Shown: piece after piece, positions 34,498 through 46,317 of the stretch
Layout of the letters: each line of letters starts with the position of its first letter
Position numbering within the stretch: position 1 is the first letter of the stretch
Assembly: GCF_937616625.2 (NCBI RefSeq)
Contig: NC_065577.1
Location: 4,815,001 to 4,879,000 of the forward strand
Direction: 5' to 3'
DNA from: Mercurialis annua
Taxonomy: Eukaryota > Streptophyta > Magnoliopsida > Malpighiales > Euphorbiaceae
DNA length: 64,000 nucleotides
Program-made: the position numbers and the translations under genes
The notes under the pieces: model-generated
What the model saw: only the letters and a program-made list of their open reading frames with translations
Databases searched by the model: none
Told to the model about the DNA's origin: nothing

Positions 34498-34902
34498 ATG
34501 GTCAACTTACCATTTGGCCCTTGAAACTTTTCAAAACTTACAATTTAGTCCAGATCGAAATCAATTAATCTTTCTATTAATTCATATACGTATTATTTAT
34601 ATCCAAATAAATAATACTAACTTAAAATATAGATTTTCATCGAAAATCCTCAAATCTCTATTTTCGGGCTTAATTGGCTAATTTGCACTTTGGTCCCCAA
34701 ACTTTGCATAATTTGCAATTTAGCCCTAAAATGCTTCCACATCCAACTTTTCATAATAACTCCTTTAATCCCGCTAATTGACTCATCAAATTTTTATTCT
34801 AAATTTCCGATATAATTAAATTAAATTCTCCTTAATTTAATTTATCGAAAATCTCGACACGTGGCACGACTTAATTACCTTAAAATATTTTGGGGTATTA
34901 CA

Positions 34903-35623
34903 TATACCCTCCTTCTTCCTACCGTACGAGAGAAGAAGAATTTACAGCAAGAAGACTATCCAATCCGGCAAAACTCCATCACAGTGTAAGTGTTCCGATC
35001 ACCGTGAAAGTTGATTTCTTAGCAATCTCTTGCGAAAGATTGATCCTTTCTTGTTGTTCTTAAGAGATCCAAAGTGATCGGCGATGACAAGGTCTGATTC
35101 TATTGAGATTGTCGGACGAATATTATGATCATCCTCCGCCGTCACTGCCTCCAATACCGCCGATGATGATAAATTTATGCTGATATTTTACATCTTCAAT
35201 ATCAATTTTAAGAATCACAAATAAAATGGATTTCTCGTGGTTTAAAATTGGGGGTCATGTTTTAGTATAATTTTGTAAAGTCTTATACAGGTAGATGCTT
35301 AGTCATGGTTATTAGCTTTTAATTGTGCTGTTTAGGTTGTAAGATTGGCCTATTTTCTTTATACAATATCTTCTGTTAAAAAAGTTGAAGGTTGAAGATG
35401 ATGGGTAAAATACCTTTTTGATCCAAATAGTGTAAAATGATATTTTAGCCAAAACTAAAAAAATCAACATTCTTGTCAATGTCATTATGAAATCAGAAGT
35501 TGGAATTTTACAGATCCAACCTAAAGGCAAATTATGAAATCAGAAGTTGAAATCAAATTCAATTTTGTTTATAAGTACTGTACCAAAAATTCCAATATAT
35601 GGTATTATTTCACGTTTACATAC
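34903..35623. other. Spacer between gypsy element and tandem array
   Basis: 34905-35200 is less AT-rich than its surroundings and has short open stretches, including a Pro/Pro/Met-rich reading near 35130-35170, but no recognisable domain. It resembles a 5' UTR or a captured transcript piece. 35210-35623 is AT-rich with no gene seen. Confidence 0.35.
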
Positions 35624-37040
35624 AGTTCACATAAGATTGTTTTTCAGTTTTATAAACTGTCAATTACATTTTATTTAAAAACAATTGTTCAATTTTTATG
35701 ATAGACTATATCTCAAAATTATTTTTATATAAAATGTCAGATAAGATTGTAAAGAGTAGTAAAATAAATTTTATTAAAAATTAAATTAAAGCAGTTAAGT
35801 TGATAAAGGTTCACATCAGGTTAATTTTTGGTTTTGTAGACTATTAAATACATTTCACTTAAAATAAATATTCAATTACGCTAAAATCTCAAAATTATCT
35901 TTATATAAAATTTCAGTTAATATTGTAAAGAGCGGCAAAACAATATTTATTAAAAACTGAATTAAGGTAGTTCAATTTATATAGGTTCATATCAGGTTGA
36001 TTTTCGGTTTTATAAACTATCAAATACATCTCACTTAAAAGAGATATCCAATTTGTATATTACACTAAATCTCAAATTCTCTCAATGTAAAATGTGAGTT
36101 AAAATTGTAAAGAGAAGTAAGACAAATTTTATTAAAAATTGAATTAAGGTAATTCAATTGATATAGGTTCACATCAGGTTGATTTATATATACTGTCAAA
36201 TACATGTCGCTCAAAAAAATGTATTCAATTTGTATATTACACTAAATCTCAAAATTCGCTTAATATAAAATGTGAGTTAAGATTGTAAAGAGCAGTAAGT
36301 TAAATTTTATTAAAAATTAAATTAAACTAGTTCAGTTGATATAGGTTCACATAAGGTTCACATCAGGTTGATTTCCGATTATATAAACTTTCAAATACAT
36401 GTCACTCAAAAAAATATTCAATTTGTATATTACACTAAATCTCAAAATTCTCTTAATATAAAATGTCAGTTAAGATTGTAAAGAGCAGTAAGACAAATTT
36501 TATTAAAAATTGAATTAAGCTATTTCAGTTGATATAGGTTTACATCAGGTTGATTTTCGGTTTTATAGACTGTCAAATACATTTTATTTCAAAGATATTT
36601 AATTTGCATATTACACTAAATCTCAAAATTCTCTCAATGTAAAATGTCAGCGAAAATTGTAAAGGAAAGTAAGATAAATTTTATTAAAAAGTAAATTACG
36701 GTAGTTCAGTTGATATAGGTTCGTATAAGGTTCACATCAGGTTGATTTGCGGTTATATAAACTGTCAACTACATTTTACTTAAAAGAAATATTATATTAC
36801 ACTAAATCTAAAAATTCTCTCGATATAAAATGTCAGTTAAGATTGTAAAGAGTAGTAAGACAAATTTTATTAAAAATTAAATTAAAGTAATTCAGTTGAT
36901 ATAAGTTCACACCCGGTTCACATCAGGTTAATTTTTGATTTTATAGACTTCAAATATATTTCAATTAAAAGAGTGATTTAACTTGTGCTTACACTAGATC
37001 TCAAAATTCTCTCTATATAAAATGCCTTAAAGAGTTGTAA
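35624..37040. repeat. ~180-bp tandem repeat array, about eight units
   Basis: The motif ATTGTAAAGAG recurs with GTAAAG starting at about 35749, 35925, 36107, 36285, 36478, 36659 and 36845, and a decayed unit near 37028: periods 176, 182, 178, 193, 181, 186 and about 183. Each unit carries GGTTCACATCAGGTTGATTT, TATAAACTGTCAAATACAT, ACTAAATCTCAAAATTCTC and TTTTATTAAAAATTGAATTA blocks. Units are diverged. The longest (193) holds a local duplication of GGTTCACATA. A nucleosome-sized period suggests a satellite seed. Confidence 0.88.
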
Positions 37041-39400
37041 GATAAATTTTATTAATAAGTTATAATAACTATTTGCATAAAAATAATTAAAAGTAGAGTG
37101 TACTGAATTAAAAATTTATTTAAATTTAAATTAGATTTTACTTTAATAAAAATTTAAATAATATATATCAAATTTATATTGTCCATCTTGAAAAATCTTC
37201 AAAGATTTTTATTGAGTTTACTTATTTTTAATTTAATATTAATTTAATATTTATCCTAATTTTTTCATCTCCAAAACTCCAAAAATCTGTGCTCTCTTCC
37301 TCATCTCCATCTCCACTGCTACCTTCCACATCAATCTTTAAGCCACTATCATTTCTTCTTTTCATGTGGTTTCCATCTACCAAACCAGCATATAATCAAA
37401 TTCCAAGTAAAATTACTCACCCAAATTCCATCCATTCTACTGCAGATTGTCAAATTTCAAATCATTATCATCTTCATTTCCACTACAGATTGTCTTTATT
37501 CAATATTTAATTTGAAATTTATATCACTTTTAATGCTCAAATCTACAACTATTTTTCTTTGTTTGACAAAATTCTTACTTTGCCACAATCACTATCATTA
37601 CCAAAAACAATAACAGAGGCAAACAAATTAAAAGAAACAGACCTTCAAAATTATTGAAGCGCAGATCTAAATATTTTAAGAACTTTTTATTTCTAGCTTT
37701 TAAATATTAGTGACCAGCAAATTGATGAAGTTTCGGTCAAAAAGAAATTAGATCGCCGGTGGTTAATTGGCAATAATATCACCATCAACAATTACGATCA
37801 GACCAAGCTTGCCATAAAGTGATGGAGAAAAAGTGAAGAAAAAAACGTATAGGAGAAGAGAAACTTGGGAAGGGGGGAGGGGATGGGGAATTGAGTGTGT
37901 GAAGTACACAATAGTAATTGTGGAGCAGCAACTATAGAGCATGGTTAGTTAAGTAACTTACAAATGAAAAGGGTAGAGCTGAAAATGGAACATTAGAAAA
38001 AAGAGATTTTTGCTAAAAATATTATGATGGGTCACTAACATAAACTTTTCAGATTTTGGGGTATATGGTGACATTTTCTCTTTAAAATTGAGGGTTCAAG
38101 TCTCTCATTCCGTTCTTGACTTCGTCAACAGAAGCCCGTCTCTTGTTAAGAATAGTAATAAGTGTGGAGGAGCCGAACGCTCTGCGATGAAAGGCTTCGT
38201 GATCGAGGTCCCAAAGAATACCCTACTGGGTTGGGTGAGTTTGATTATTTTTGGCACTATCTATAAATTAATCTTATGAGGAGAATCATTTTTATCTCTT
38301 TATACTCCATTTTTGTTATTCTGTTGATGGAATAATTGCACATAAAGAATGTGAAGGCTGCCTGATCTCAACTTTACTTGTAAAAAAAGATTCACGGGCT
38401 CACAAAACTTTTAATTTAAGATTTTTAATACCCAAAAAACATTTAAAAGCTTCAATCTTATCCTCAATCCATCATTACTTCTCATATCAAATGGTCCCCA
38501 TTCTTTATTTTAGTATGCAATGCACCTTATCATTTTTCCACTCTTCTTTTTTAATTAAACTAAACACCTCTAATCATGGTCTCCTTCTTCCCAGCACTCC
38601 AAATTGACTCCAAATAGTTAAAAATTAACTCAATTATTTGATGTTTATGTTCGAGCTATCCAAGTTAAGTTTAAAATATTATTTTAATCAACCAAACTTA
38701 ATCAAATTATTATAATACCTAAAAGAATTTTAAAATTGACTAATAGCATAATCAACTTCACCCATTTGCTATATTAAAAGCGAAGAAGCGTCACTCTTAT
38801 TTCCTTTCTCGCCTTGATTCATGACGTTTTGAGTTGTTTGATTAGTATTTAATTCTTAATTGTCTATCAAAATCAAATTCATTTTTTTAAGATCAATGTT
38901 TATTTTAGATGTTATTTTAGCGATTAAAATCCGACATTTAATGTTGATAACTTGACGCCTTGCTGTTATACTTTCTTATTTTTGATATTTATGGCTGAAA
39001 TTACATTTTTTTTTATTAAATGACGCCAATTTTAACAGTTTTACGAACACACCAATCGATGTTAAAATATAAAACGTGAAGCTGTAGAATGCCAAATTCA
39101 AATGTTGTACTTTTTTGCCAGAAAAATATCATACTTCAATTGCGAAAAAGCAAAAAATCTAAATTTTTAAAAATAAAAAAAAATTAAAAATTAAAAGCAT
39201 CCATTTCACTTTCATTAGATTAAATCAGTCGAAACAACTGGCTGCGCTAAGACTCGAAATCCAGATGCTTCTGGATTTAGAATAAGCACTAACGAGCTGG
39301 TGTATTGGAAAAAAAAACAAAGATCATCCAGTCCCACATTATAATTTTGTACTAATTTCTTTATTACTAATATATAATTGTACCCATTTTCACATTCTTT
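37041..39400. other. Non-coding, AT-rich with minor open frames
   Basis: 37260-37510 gives a Ser/Pro/His-rich plus-strand reading without homology; 37730-37900 is purine-rich with a G-run; 38088-38279 gives a 63-residue plus-strand reading I do not recognise (includes GGAERSAMKGFVIEVPKNT), beginning near a box-B-like GGTTCAAGTC. These could be pieces of a decayed transposon. Nothing is firm enough to call a gene. Confidence 0.35.
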
Positions 39401-39583
39401 TTCCGAATTTACACGTCATACAAAACGACAACCCACAAAATATAAAACTACATAATAGAGCTACAATTTTAAAAATCCAAAACTATCCCAGTACTACCGC
39501 CCCATTTCTTCATCATATGGATAATATCTACATCACAATTCACATACACCCGCCACGTCCTCACCCCCTTCCACGTGTCACAA

Positions 39584-40468
39584 TCACACAAGTGTCCTAC
39601 ACGCACTAGTTTGTGGATCCCACATAGCCGGTAACAGGAACTTCCTCCCGTTAACACCGTAAGCGTTAAAACTTGCACCAGTCACCTTATCCACCAAGGT
39701 CCGGCCAGGATAGCCCGGGTAAGAGCCCGACCCGAATTGTCCAGTGCAAGCTGAAACAGCTTCGAGTGGAGCAGTAGCTGGGCCTTGAAAATACCCGCTG
39801 TTAAACGGGTTGGTAACGGTGTTAGCTAACAGAGTGGCTAAATTAATAATCATACCGTCTATTCCAACGTCTCCGTTAGGAGAAACTAACGGCGGTGTCT
39901 GTGGGCCGTATATAGGTTGATGAAAAGGCCAAGCGCAATAACCCGGACACTGAGTCACGGAATTACCCACCCAAATATAAGTACCGGACCTCGACCGGGA
40001 AGCTGACCCGTGAGTACCGCAACGGTTCATGCAAAACCCGTCGACTACGACGTCGTTTGCCGTCAAAACGACGTTGATTGAGTTTATAGCAAAATTTACT
40101 TTAGAAGCTAAGGCTTTAAGATGAACGGATTTTAGGGTTTTGCCTAACGTGTACTGCTCGTGAAGAATTTGATGGCCGACTCTGATACTGCTTGAACCGC
40201 CGTGGTACTTCTCGGTTGTTTTCCACCACGATGACGTGGACGGCGCCGGTGTTCTACCGGAGTTTAACGAGATTACGAAGTCGGTGATTATTGACCGTTG
40301 GATTGGCGTGAAATGGCCGTACCAGATCAGATTAACGGTAACGTTTCCTTTCAAGAGGACGCCGTTATGGTATTTTAAAACAAGAGGCTGCTCTTGAACT
40401 AAAGCGGCGTTAATACAAGTGAAGAAAATGAACAGAATGGCAAAGTGGTAAATAAGAGCCATGAGCAA
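39584..40468 (-). CDS. EXORDIUM-like (PHI-1 family) secreted protein
   Basis: A single-exon 294-residue protein of the phosphate-induced protein 1 / EXORDIUM family. These are apoplastic proteins that promote cell expansion and respond to brassinosteroid, sugar or phosphate status; their molecular activity is not settled. The N-terminus is a signal peptide (hydrophobic 3-20, likely cleavage near Ala21-Ala22). Family blocks follow in order: YHNGVLLKGNVTVNLIWYG (about 33-51), a WW near 81-82, a Cys-rich region with CMNRCGTHGS and CPGYCAWPF (about 145-182), a glycine-rich ACTGQFGSGSYPGYPG (about 241-256), and the C-terminal NAYGVNGRKFLLPAMWDP end. Length fits the family (about 280-320). The first Met (40468) follows the TATA box by 74 nt; Met3 (40462) is an equally possible start. 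No intron, as usual for this family. Confidence 0.94.
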   Translation of the reverse strand: MLMALIYHFAILFIFFTCINAALVQEQPLVLKYHNGVLLKGNVTVNLIWYGHFTPIQRSIITDFVISLNSGRTPAPSTSSWWKTTEKYHGGSSSIRVGHQILHEQYTLGKTLKSVHLKALASKVNFAINSINVVLTANDVVVDGFCMNRCGTHGSASRSRSGTYIWVGNSVTQCPGYCAWPFHQPIYGPQTPPLVSPNGDVGIDGMIINLATLLANTVTNPFNSGYFQGPATAPLEAVSACTGQFGSGSYPGYPGRTLVDKVTGASFNAYGVNGRKFLLPAMWDPQTSACRTLV

Positions 40469-40541
40469 GGGTGGAGAGGTAATTGGGAGTTAAGGAGGAG
40501 GATTTAAGGAATGTGTAAGGCAAGGAAGGGTGATGAGGAAG

Positions 40542-40549
40542 TATTTATA
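40542..40549 (-). promoter_or_regulatory. TATA box of EXORDIUM-like gene
   Basis: TATAAATA on the minus strand (sense context CCCCATATAAATAC), 74 nt before the first ATG. The flanking 200 bp are strongly purine-rich on the plus strand (pyrimidine-rich on the sense strand), as in many plant leaders and promoters. Confidence 0.78.
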
Positions 40550-40982
40550 TGGGGAGGAGAGAGTTAAGGATGACAGCTGGTGTGAAGGAAGGTGTGTCAC
40601 TGTCGAGAGATGACAGGTGGAGGGATGTTATTGGGTGGTAAGTGTGGAGAAGAGTGTGCCAGGCTGTATGGCAAGTGATGACGTGGTGGTCTATAGAGTG
40701 GGTAAATGAGTGTTGATGGTGACTTTAGAGGAGTATTTTTATTGGGGTTTTGATTGCGTGGAAATAATAGTAGTAAGATGTTGATGTGAGTCATCGACGT
40801 CGTGTGACTCTGTGCCCTGTGATGTGTTTCTGAATTTGAACTCTGATTTTTTTATCGAAATTTGTTTGCGCAAATCCCCATGTTCGAAATTTATTTTTTA
40901 CATAATTTAACTTGTAGGAAAAAAATAGTACTCTATTTTAAACTTCTTAAATAATTATTCCAATACTTTTAATGTGTGATGA

Positions 40983-41650
40983 ATACGGATAATTAAACAA
41001 GTTTTGCCGTGTCATTCATGCAATAATTTGTATTGTTAATTTCTACCCTTTGTAGATTTTTTTTTCTTTGTAGTGAGCTATGTAAGATTTTCTACTTCGA
41101 TGTTTCGCGCTTCGAGATTGATTGGTGGTCCTTCGTCTGGAAATCGATCAGAACAAGTGTTTCGCTGAAATTCGAAATTTCTAGCATCTCCTTGAAAGAT
41201 TAGTTTGCAAATTAATTTTATCGCTTAAATGATATATCCTTAGATTTGTTATAAATTTAAGGTTTTTATTATTTTTGTTGTAATTTTATATTTGTAAATT
41301 GTGCTCACTTTAGCTAGATTTATGTTTAGATCGAGTTTTTGTGGAGTAGTACTTTGGGTGACACAGTAGTTGTCGAGTAGTCCTATTATTCTGTAATTTC
41401 TAACCCGTTTATTGCGGTTAGAGTTGAGACTCTTGTAGTCGAATTTTCATCTATGAATGAAATCACATCTTTGGCAAAAAAAAAAATCATGCAACAAATC
41501 AATGAGGCGTTAGCTACGTTTTAATATTTAAAAGTAAAAAATAAAATAATAAATACTAATTAAAGATTCTATATCTCAAATGTTTCTTGGCTTTTTATAA
41601 AAATGACGTGGTACAACCATTACATGAGATAAGCACTCATTGATTTAAAA
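40983..41650. mobile_element. MITE interrupted by a non-LTR insertion
   Basis: The left arm (ATAATTAAACAAGTTTTGCCGT region) and right arm (ending ATGAGATAAGCACTCA) are imperfect inverted repeats and match a second, uninterrupted copy at about 52620-52795. The break lies at the target duplication of the element at 41027-41486. Outer limits are approximate. Confidence 0.6.
41027..41486 (+). mobile_element. 5'-truncated non-LTR element with A-tail
   Basis: 460 bp ending in an A-run (about 41476-41486). An 11-bp duplication with one mismatch flanks it: TCATGCAATAA (41016-41026) and TCATGCAACAA (41487-41497). No protein domain is readable. The last 80 bp (TTGAGACTCTTGTAGTCG ... GAATGAAATCACATCTTTGG) resemble a LINE 3' UTR. 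Confidence 0.68.
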
Positions 41651-42432
41651 TTTTAATAGTCTAAAAGTATGTTGCAAGAGTACTTAAACAAATTTTATTT
41701 TACTTTTTGAATATTTAGTCCATCACTTTCTAATTATTTATGTGATTTTTTCAAGCGTTAAAATTAATTTGCATCATTTAAACATATTAAAAAGTTAAAT
41801 GTTAAAAATTATACGGAGACAATATATGTCATTTTTAAATAATTTGAAGTATTTTTTTTAATAAAACATAGGTTATATTTGGTTTATGAAATAAATGAAC
41901 ATTTATTTCACAAAATTATTAAATAGTAGTAATTTTAATAATTATTTTATAAATAAAAATAAAAAATAGTTATTTTATACACAATAACTATTCATTTTGT
42001 ATCTATTTTTTTAACCAAACATATAGTTCCTCAACTGCTGCAATATTAATGTTAGGAGAATCTAATCCACGCCTAATCTATGCCTAATCTTAATGATGTC
42101 CACTTGGCACCATAATGGTTCATATAATAGTGTATTGAATTCAGATAAAATCAAAGTGCATTGAATTATAATGGCACCAACATTATACATTTTTTAATAT
42201 ATGATTTAAAATAACCAAAGTATTTAATATAAAATTCTTACAAAGGAAAAGCATTAAAAAAAAAGCTTTGTTCAAGAAATGAAAAAAACATAGATACAAT
42301 ATCTGATAATAATTTTTTATATTTCTCCTATAATATAATTTTATCTTTTGATTAACACCTAGCCTCAAACAATTCTATAGTTTTAATACTAAAATTGACT
42401 TTCAAATTAGAGTAATCAGCGGAGTGTTTCTT

Positions 42433-43239
42433 TTTTTTTTGAGAAAAAAAGTTCTATTAATCAAAAGCTGATTGATCAGCCAATACATAGAATTTGATAA
42501 TCGGAGGGACATGCCCCAACCAATTAGATAAACTAAAATAGTCATATGCTACCACATGAGATTTTCTATTAAAACAACATTTATGCATCTCAATTAAGTT
42601 AAAGTAGTCATGTGCTATCAAACTGATAATATTACAAAGCAAAGAGTTGTTGTTGAAGACATCCATTACAACCTTTAAAATAAGGGGAATTAGATTAGCT
42701 TCGCTCGCCATGATATTACTACCTTTAATCGCACGACTGCTACAGCTAGCAGCTATAACTTCATCGTTAAAGTCTTTGATCACATCTTCTGTGACATGTC
42801 TCTTCTCTTGAACATTAAAGACATCATCGATATTGACGCAAAACATACCGATATTTGATGAAATCCGTCGTAAGATGGTGGCTCTAATTGTTTTAGAGAT
42901 CCAAGTCGCTTGCATCGCAAAAAACAATTTCATCTCTAACGATGAAAATAAACTATTCTTAATTTCGATTAGATCAGATCTAATGAAATTAAGATACTAG
43001 AATAAAAAATAATTTCTAGATCTAGACCATAAATGGCCAAAAAAGAAATTTTATTCAAAATTAAAGATAAAAACTATGAAGAAAGCTAAATAGACTGAAT
43101 ATGAGAGATTAGGGAGGTGATTTTAGGCCAAGAATGGCCAAAAACCACCTCCCAAATGACAAAAAGAAGAAAACTTACTAGGGTTTGAGAAGTTTCTTAA
43201 AGAGAGAGACGGCTAGGGTTTTTGTTGATATTTTCTCCC
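42433..43239 (-). mobile_element. LINE-derived element carrying only an RNase H-like frame
   Basis: An 807-bp retroposed unit on the minus strand: a leader with AAACCCTAGCCGTCTC near its start, then a 158-residue frame, then an A-tail (T run near 42431-42441). An 18-of-19 bp target duplication, AATCAGCGGAGTGTTTCTT (42414-42432) and AATCAGCGGAGTATTTCTT (43240-43258), proves insertion through RNA. Confidence 0.82.
42457..42933 (-). pseudogene. RNase H-like fragment of plant LINE
   Basis: A 158-residue open frame. Residues ~33-60 (VNIDDVFN...) and ~78-90 (ASEANLIPLILKVVMD) follow the plant LINE/RVT_3 RNase H layout, where NxDA and AEA carry catalytic acids; the end (HKCCFNRKSHVVAYDYFSLSNWL) matches the 'RxxNxVAHxLA' helix. 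The second acid of the first motif is kept as Asp, but the central catalytic Asp after 'xVxxE(S/T)D' is not obvious. No reverse transcriptase or endonuclease is present. It is open from start to stop, so either it is young or it is a non-autonomous derivative; activity is doubtful. Confidence 0.6.
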
Positions 43240-43748
43240 AATCAGCGGAGTATTTCTTCTATTTTAAAATTCGTTCATTAATTTGTTAGGAATTCTCTAT
43301 AGGATCATAAGTTTAGTGCAACGAAGTGAGTGCACTAATTTTTTTATTGACGATTAATTGAGTATGCACAAATTTTGAGTAGAATTTAAAAAATAAAGTC
43401 ACTTTACTTATATTTTTGAGAAAACTTTACTTTATTTTATTTTTATATATATATTCACTTTATTTAAGTATAATAAAGTGTATGTACGCCCATCCAAAAA
43501 TATTTTATAAGTTGGTCGGGATTGTACCAAAAATTCATAAAATGAATAAAATTGACAAAATATAAACATTAAGGTGGACAATGCTATAATTTTTAAGGCG
43601 AAAAAACTATACTATCAACTTATATATTCTTACTTTTTCAAAGATTTAAGATAATAAGGTGATTAATTATCAGCATAAACTCTTTCTAGGTCCGCCCGCG
43701 TGTACACCTTCCATTTTTTTACTTATTCCTTTAATTAAGCACACTAGT

Positions 43749-43907
43749 GAGACCTAATTTAAGTGGTTAGGTTCTCCAAGTGTATATATGAATTCTTGAC
43801 TTTAAGACTCAGTAGAGACAAGTGGTATCATATCAATTTAACATCTAACGACTAACAACTAACTATTTACAACTGACGTAATTAGATTTCATCTAACGAC
43901 ACAAAAT
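43749..43907 (+). mobile_element. Diverged SINE copy
   Basis: Shares the AACTAACTATTTACAACTGACGTAATTAGATTTC-type 3' body (compare 9909-10068) and a CCTAATTTAAGTGGTTAGG / CTTGACTTTAAGACTC head with weak A and B boxes. No target duplication seen; limits approximate. Confidence 0.45.
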
Positions 43908-44177
43908 TAATTAACGTATTGCTATAGTCACTTGTCTTTCTAAACTTTGAATATGATTTTTGCTATTTTTTTGTTGTCAATGGATAAATTTAACTAGATA
44001 AAATAAACCGATTATAAAGGTATTAATTCCATTCACGATATTTGTATTAAAAATCAAACAAATCTTATAAAGATTATTTAGCTATTAAGAGCCATCTAAC
44101 AAGCTCAAAATATATAAATTCAATAGTAGACTTAGCCAAACGAATATAAAAATTACAGATCTAAAATAATCATAACA

Positions 44178-44834
44178 TAACAAGGCAAATTTACTGAATA
44201 ATACTTTTCAGTTTACTAAATAAATGTTTTATAGTAACTTTTTTTCCTCTCCCCTCTCTCTCAAATAGAAAACCCTAGCCGTCAAGCGTTTTTCCTTTTG
44301 TTTTTCGCTTAGGCTGTCGTCAATGGTTTATTTTTGCCGTTGGCGGTAGCCATTTCTTTTTTATTGCTTTAGAATGAAATAAATGACAGACTTCTTTTCA
44401 TCTTTTTCATTTTGGTTGGTAAATCTATCGACGAGGCGCATCAATTTCAATATATATACAAATAAAAAATCAGAGATGGATCAAGACCTTTCAAGATTGA
44501 AGATGAAATCGTTATAGGTTATATTAGTTTTTTTTATAACTATTTTACAGCGATTGTCTTTTTTTTTGAAAGTTTTGCTGTTCTTTTTATATGAAAGATT
44601 TGTTGTTTTTTTTTATGAAGAGTTTGTGAGTTTTCTGTTAGACAGAAAAGGATTGGATATTATTTTGTTAGAGCAGTTATGTAATTTTGATTTTATTTTG
44701 TAAGGCGATCTGCGAATCAAGTTTTATATCTTGTTCCATGTCCGGTCATTAGAAACGGTTATACCCTTTCTGAATTCTTACACCTGTAACTGCTCTTTAT
44801 TATAAATGAAAGGTTACTCGATTGTCAAAAAAAA
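44178..44834 (+). mobile_element. Non-LTR retroposon with A-tail
   Basis: A 657-bp unit ending in an A-run at about 44827-44836. A 10-bp direct repeat AATCATAACA flanks it (44168-44177 and 44835-44844). Inside, AAACCCTAGCCGTC at about 44269 recalls the leader of the element at 42433-43239; the end (AACTGCTCTTTATTATAAATG) resembles a LINE 3' UTR. No intact frame. Confidence 0.55.
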
Positions 44835-45277
44835 AATCATAACAAAAGCTATAGATATACAAATCTAAAAACTAAATAAGTTGTAAACATATAGATTTAT
44901 AAAAATAATCTTCTAACTCGCCGCAATATACTAGAGATATCGAGAAAGATGCTAGAAATACCAAAAGACGTCGTGGGGAAGCCAAAAAGATGCAAAAATT
45001 ATAAAAAGAAAAGGAACCCATAAAAAACAACAAGAGTTTATTTAGATTAGATAAATCATAAAATACTATGGCAACAAAACTAAACTTAAACTAAAATTTA
45101 TGATACAAGCAATAGTAATTTGTTGCAGTTAAAAAAGAAATAGGGTAAGAAGATGGTTTTTGGCCAAAGAATGGTAAAAAACCATCTCCCTTTGTGCTGT
45201 TATAGTTATAAGTTAAGAATTTCTCCATAATAAATAATTTAATAGTCCTTCTTATAAAGTACTATTTACTAAGAGTT

Positions 45278-45291
45278 TTTTTTTTGATAAA
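45278..45291 (-). mobile_element. Ultra-short retroposon tail insertion
   Basis: Only 14 bp (minus strand TTTATC plus an A-run) lie between two perfect 12-bp copies of TTACTAAGAGTT (45266-45277 and 45292-45303). The inserted piece equals the very 3' end of the SINE at 5341-5453 (ATTATC plus A-tail). Confidence 0.6.
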
Positions 45292-45611
45292 TTACTAAGA
45301 GTTATTTATTTTATAATTTAAGATAACAATTTTTAATATGTACCATTTGCTGACAAACGGAGAGAGTATTACACACAAGACCAACTCACCTTAAACAAAC
45401 CCAACATAACATTAATTAAATAAAAAAAATTTTGGTTTATTAGTTTTCTCCAATCATATATATCTACTTATGGAGAGTCATAGGATCGAAAAGAGTCGGC
45501 CAATCTTCTTCCGCGAAGTGCGGAGCTAGAACCGCTAAACTAATCAATTCCATTGTCTTATCTCTAGTTTGTTCAAACTGCACTTATTAACATTTTGTAG
45601 TCGCTGGATCA

Positions 45612-46317
45612 GTATGGATGTAAACAAATCAAGCGGTTTGCGAACAATTCGGTTCGTATTCGTTTGTATTCTAAACGAACCGAGTTTGAATTTAATTTTA
45701 TGTTCAATAATTTAAACTAGCCGAACATAAACATAGTGGTGTTTGTTTCGTTTACGTTCGATTAGTGGTTTATGAACAAGCTCGTGAACGAGGTCGAATA
45801 AGAATTCATGAATAAGCTCGAATAAGTGTTCGTGAACAAGCCCATTTAAAAATTCTATTAAGCACTCGCAAACTGACTCATATTTAAATTATTTTATATA
45901 AATATCTTATATAAATTTAAAATTACAGGGGTTTAAAGAAGTTATACAGTTTTGATATAAAAAGTAGTTTTGGTACAAGAAACAAAAATAGTTTTGTGCT
46001 CGCAAGTTTTATTGTCTAGATGTTAAACGAACGGGCTCGCAGACGAGTTCATTTGGTCCTGATTGAGCTTGTTCATGAGCTGGTTTGTTAGCTCGTTCGT
46101 GAGCTGGTTTGTGAGCTCGTTCGCGAGTTTGGCCGTCTAACAACTAAACGAACGAATACGAGCTCAACACGAACATTATAAATTTAAATGAACCGACCAT
46201 AAACACCTAATTCAAAGCTTGAACAATATGAACTGAACATAAACACCTTATTTGTTTAACGAGCTGAACATGAACATTTAGATACTTGGCTTTGCTCGGG
46301 TGTATTTACACCCCTAA
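45612..46317. repeat. Dispersed foldback repeat with GAACC/GTTCG motifs
   Basis: About 700 bp with many CGAACC, GTTCGT and GAGCTCGTTCG motifs and imperfect ends GGATGTAAA and, complemented, GGGGTGTAAATACACC. It resembles the common plant repeat that opens GGGTGTAAACGAACC. No clear target duplication. Confidence 0.5.

Larger units (their letters stand above)
32635..34902 (-). mobile_element. 5' LTR of gypsy (Tekay-like) element
   Basis: A 2268-bp LTR, partner of 25314-27536 but with one extra 45-bp palindrome pair. About six substitutions separate the two, so the insertion is recent. The sequence after it (34903 on) begins TATAC; no matching duplication exists on the far left because that edge is truncated at 24977. 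Confidence 0.93.

Noticed and set aside
34898..34907. Target-site duplication for the gypsy element
   Set aside because: The right flank is TATAC, but the left edge of the structure is a truncated gag piece at 24977, so no valid duplication can be defined.
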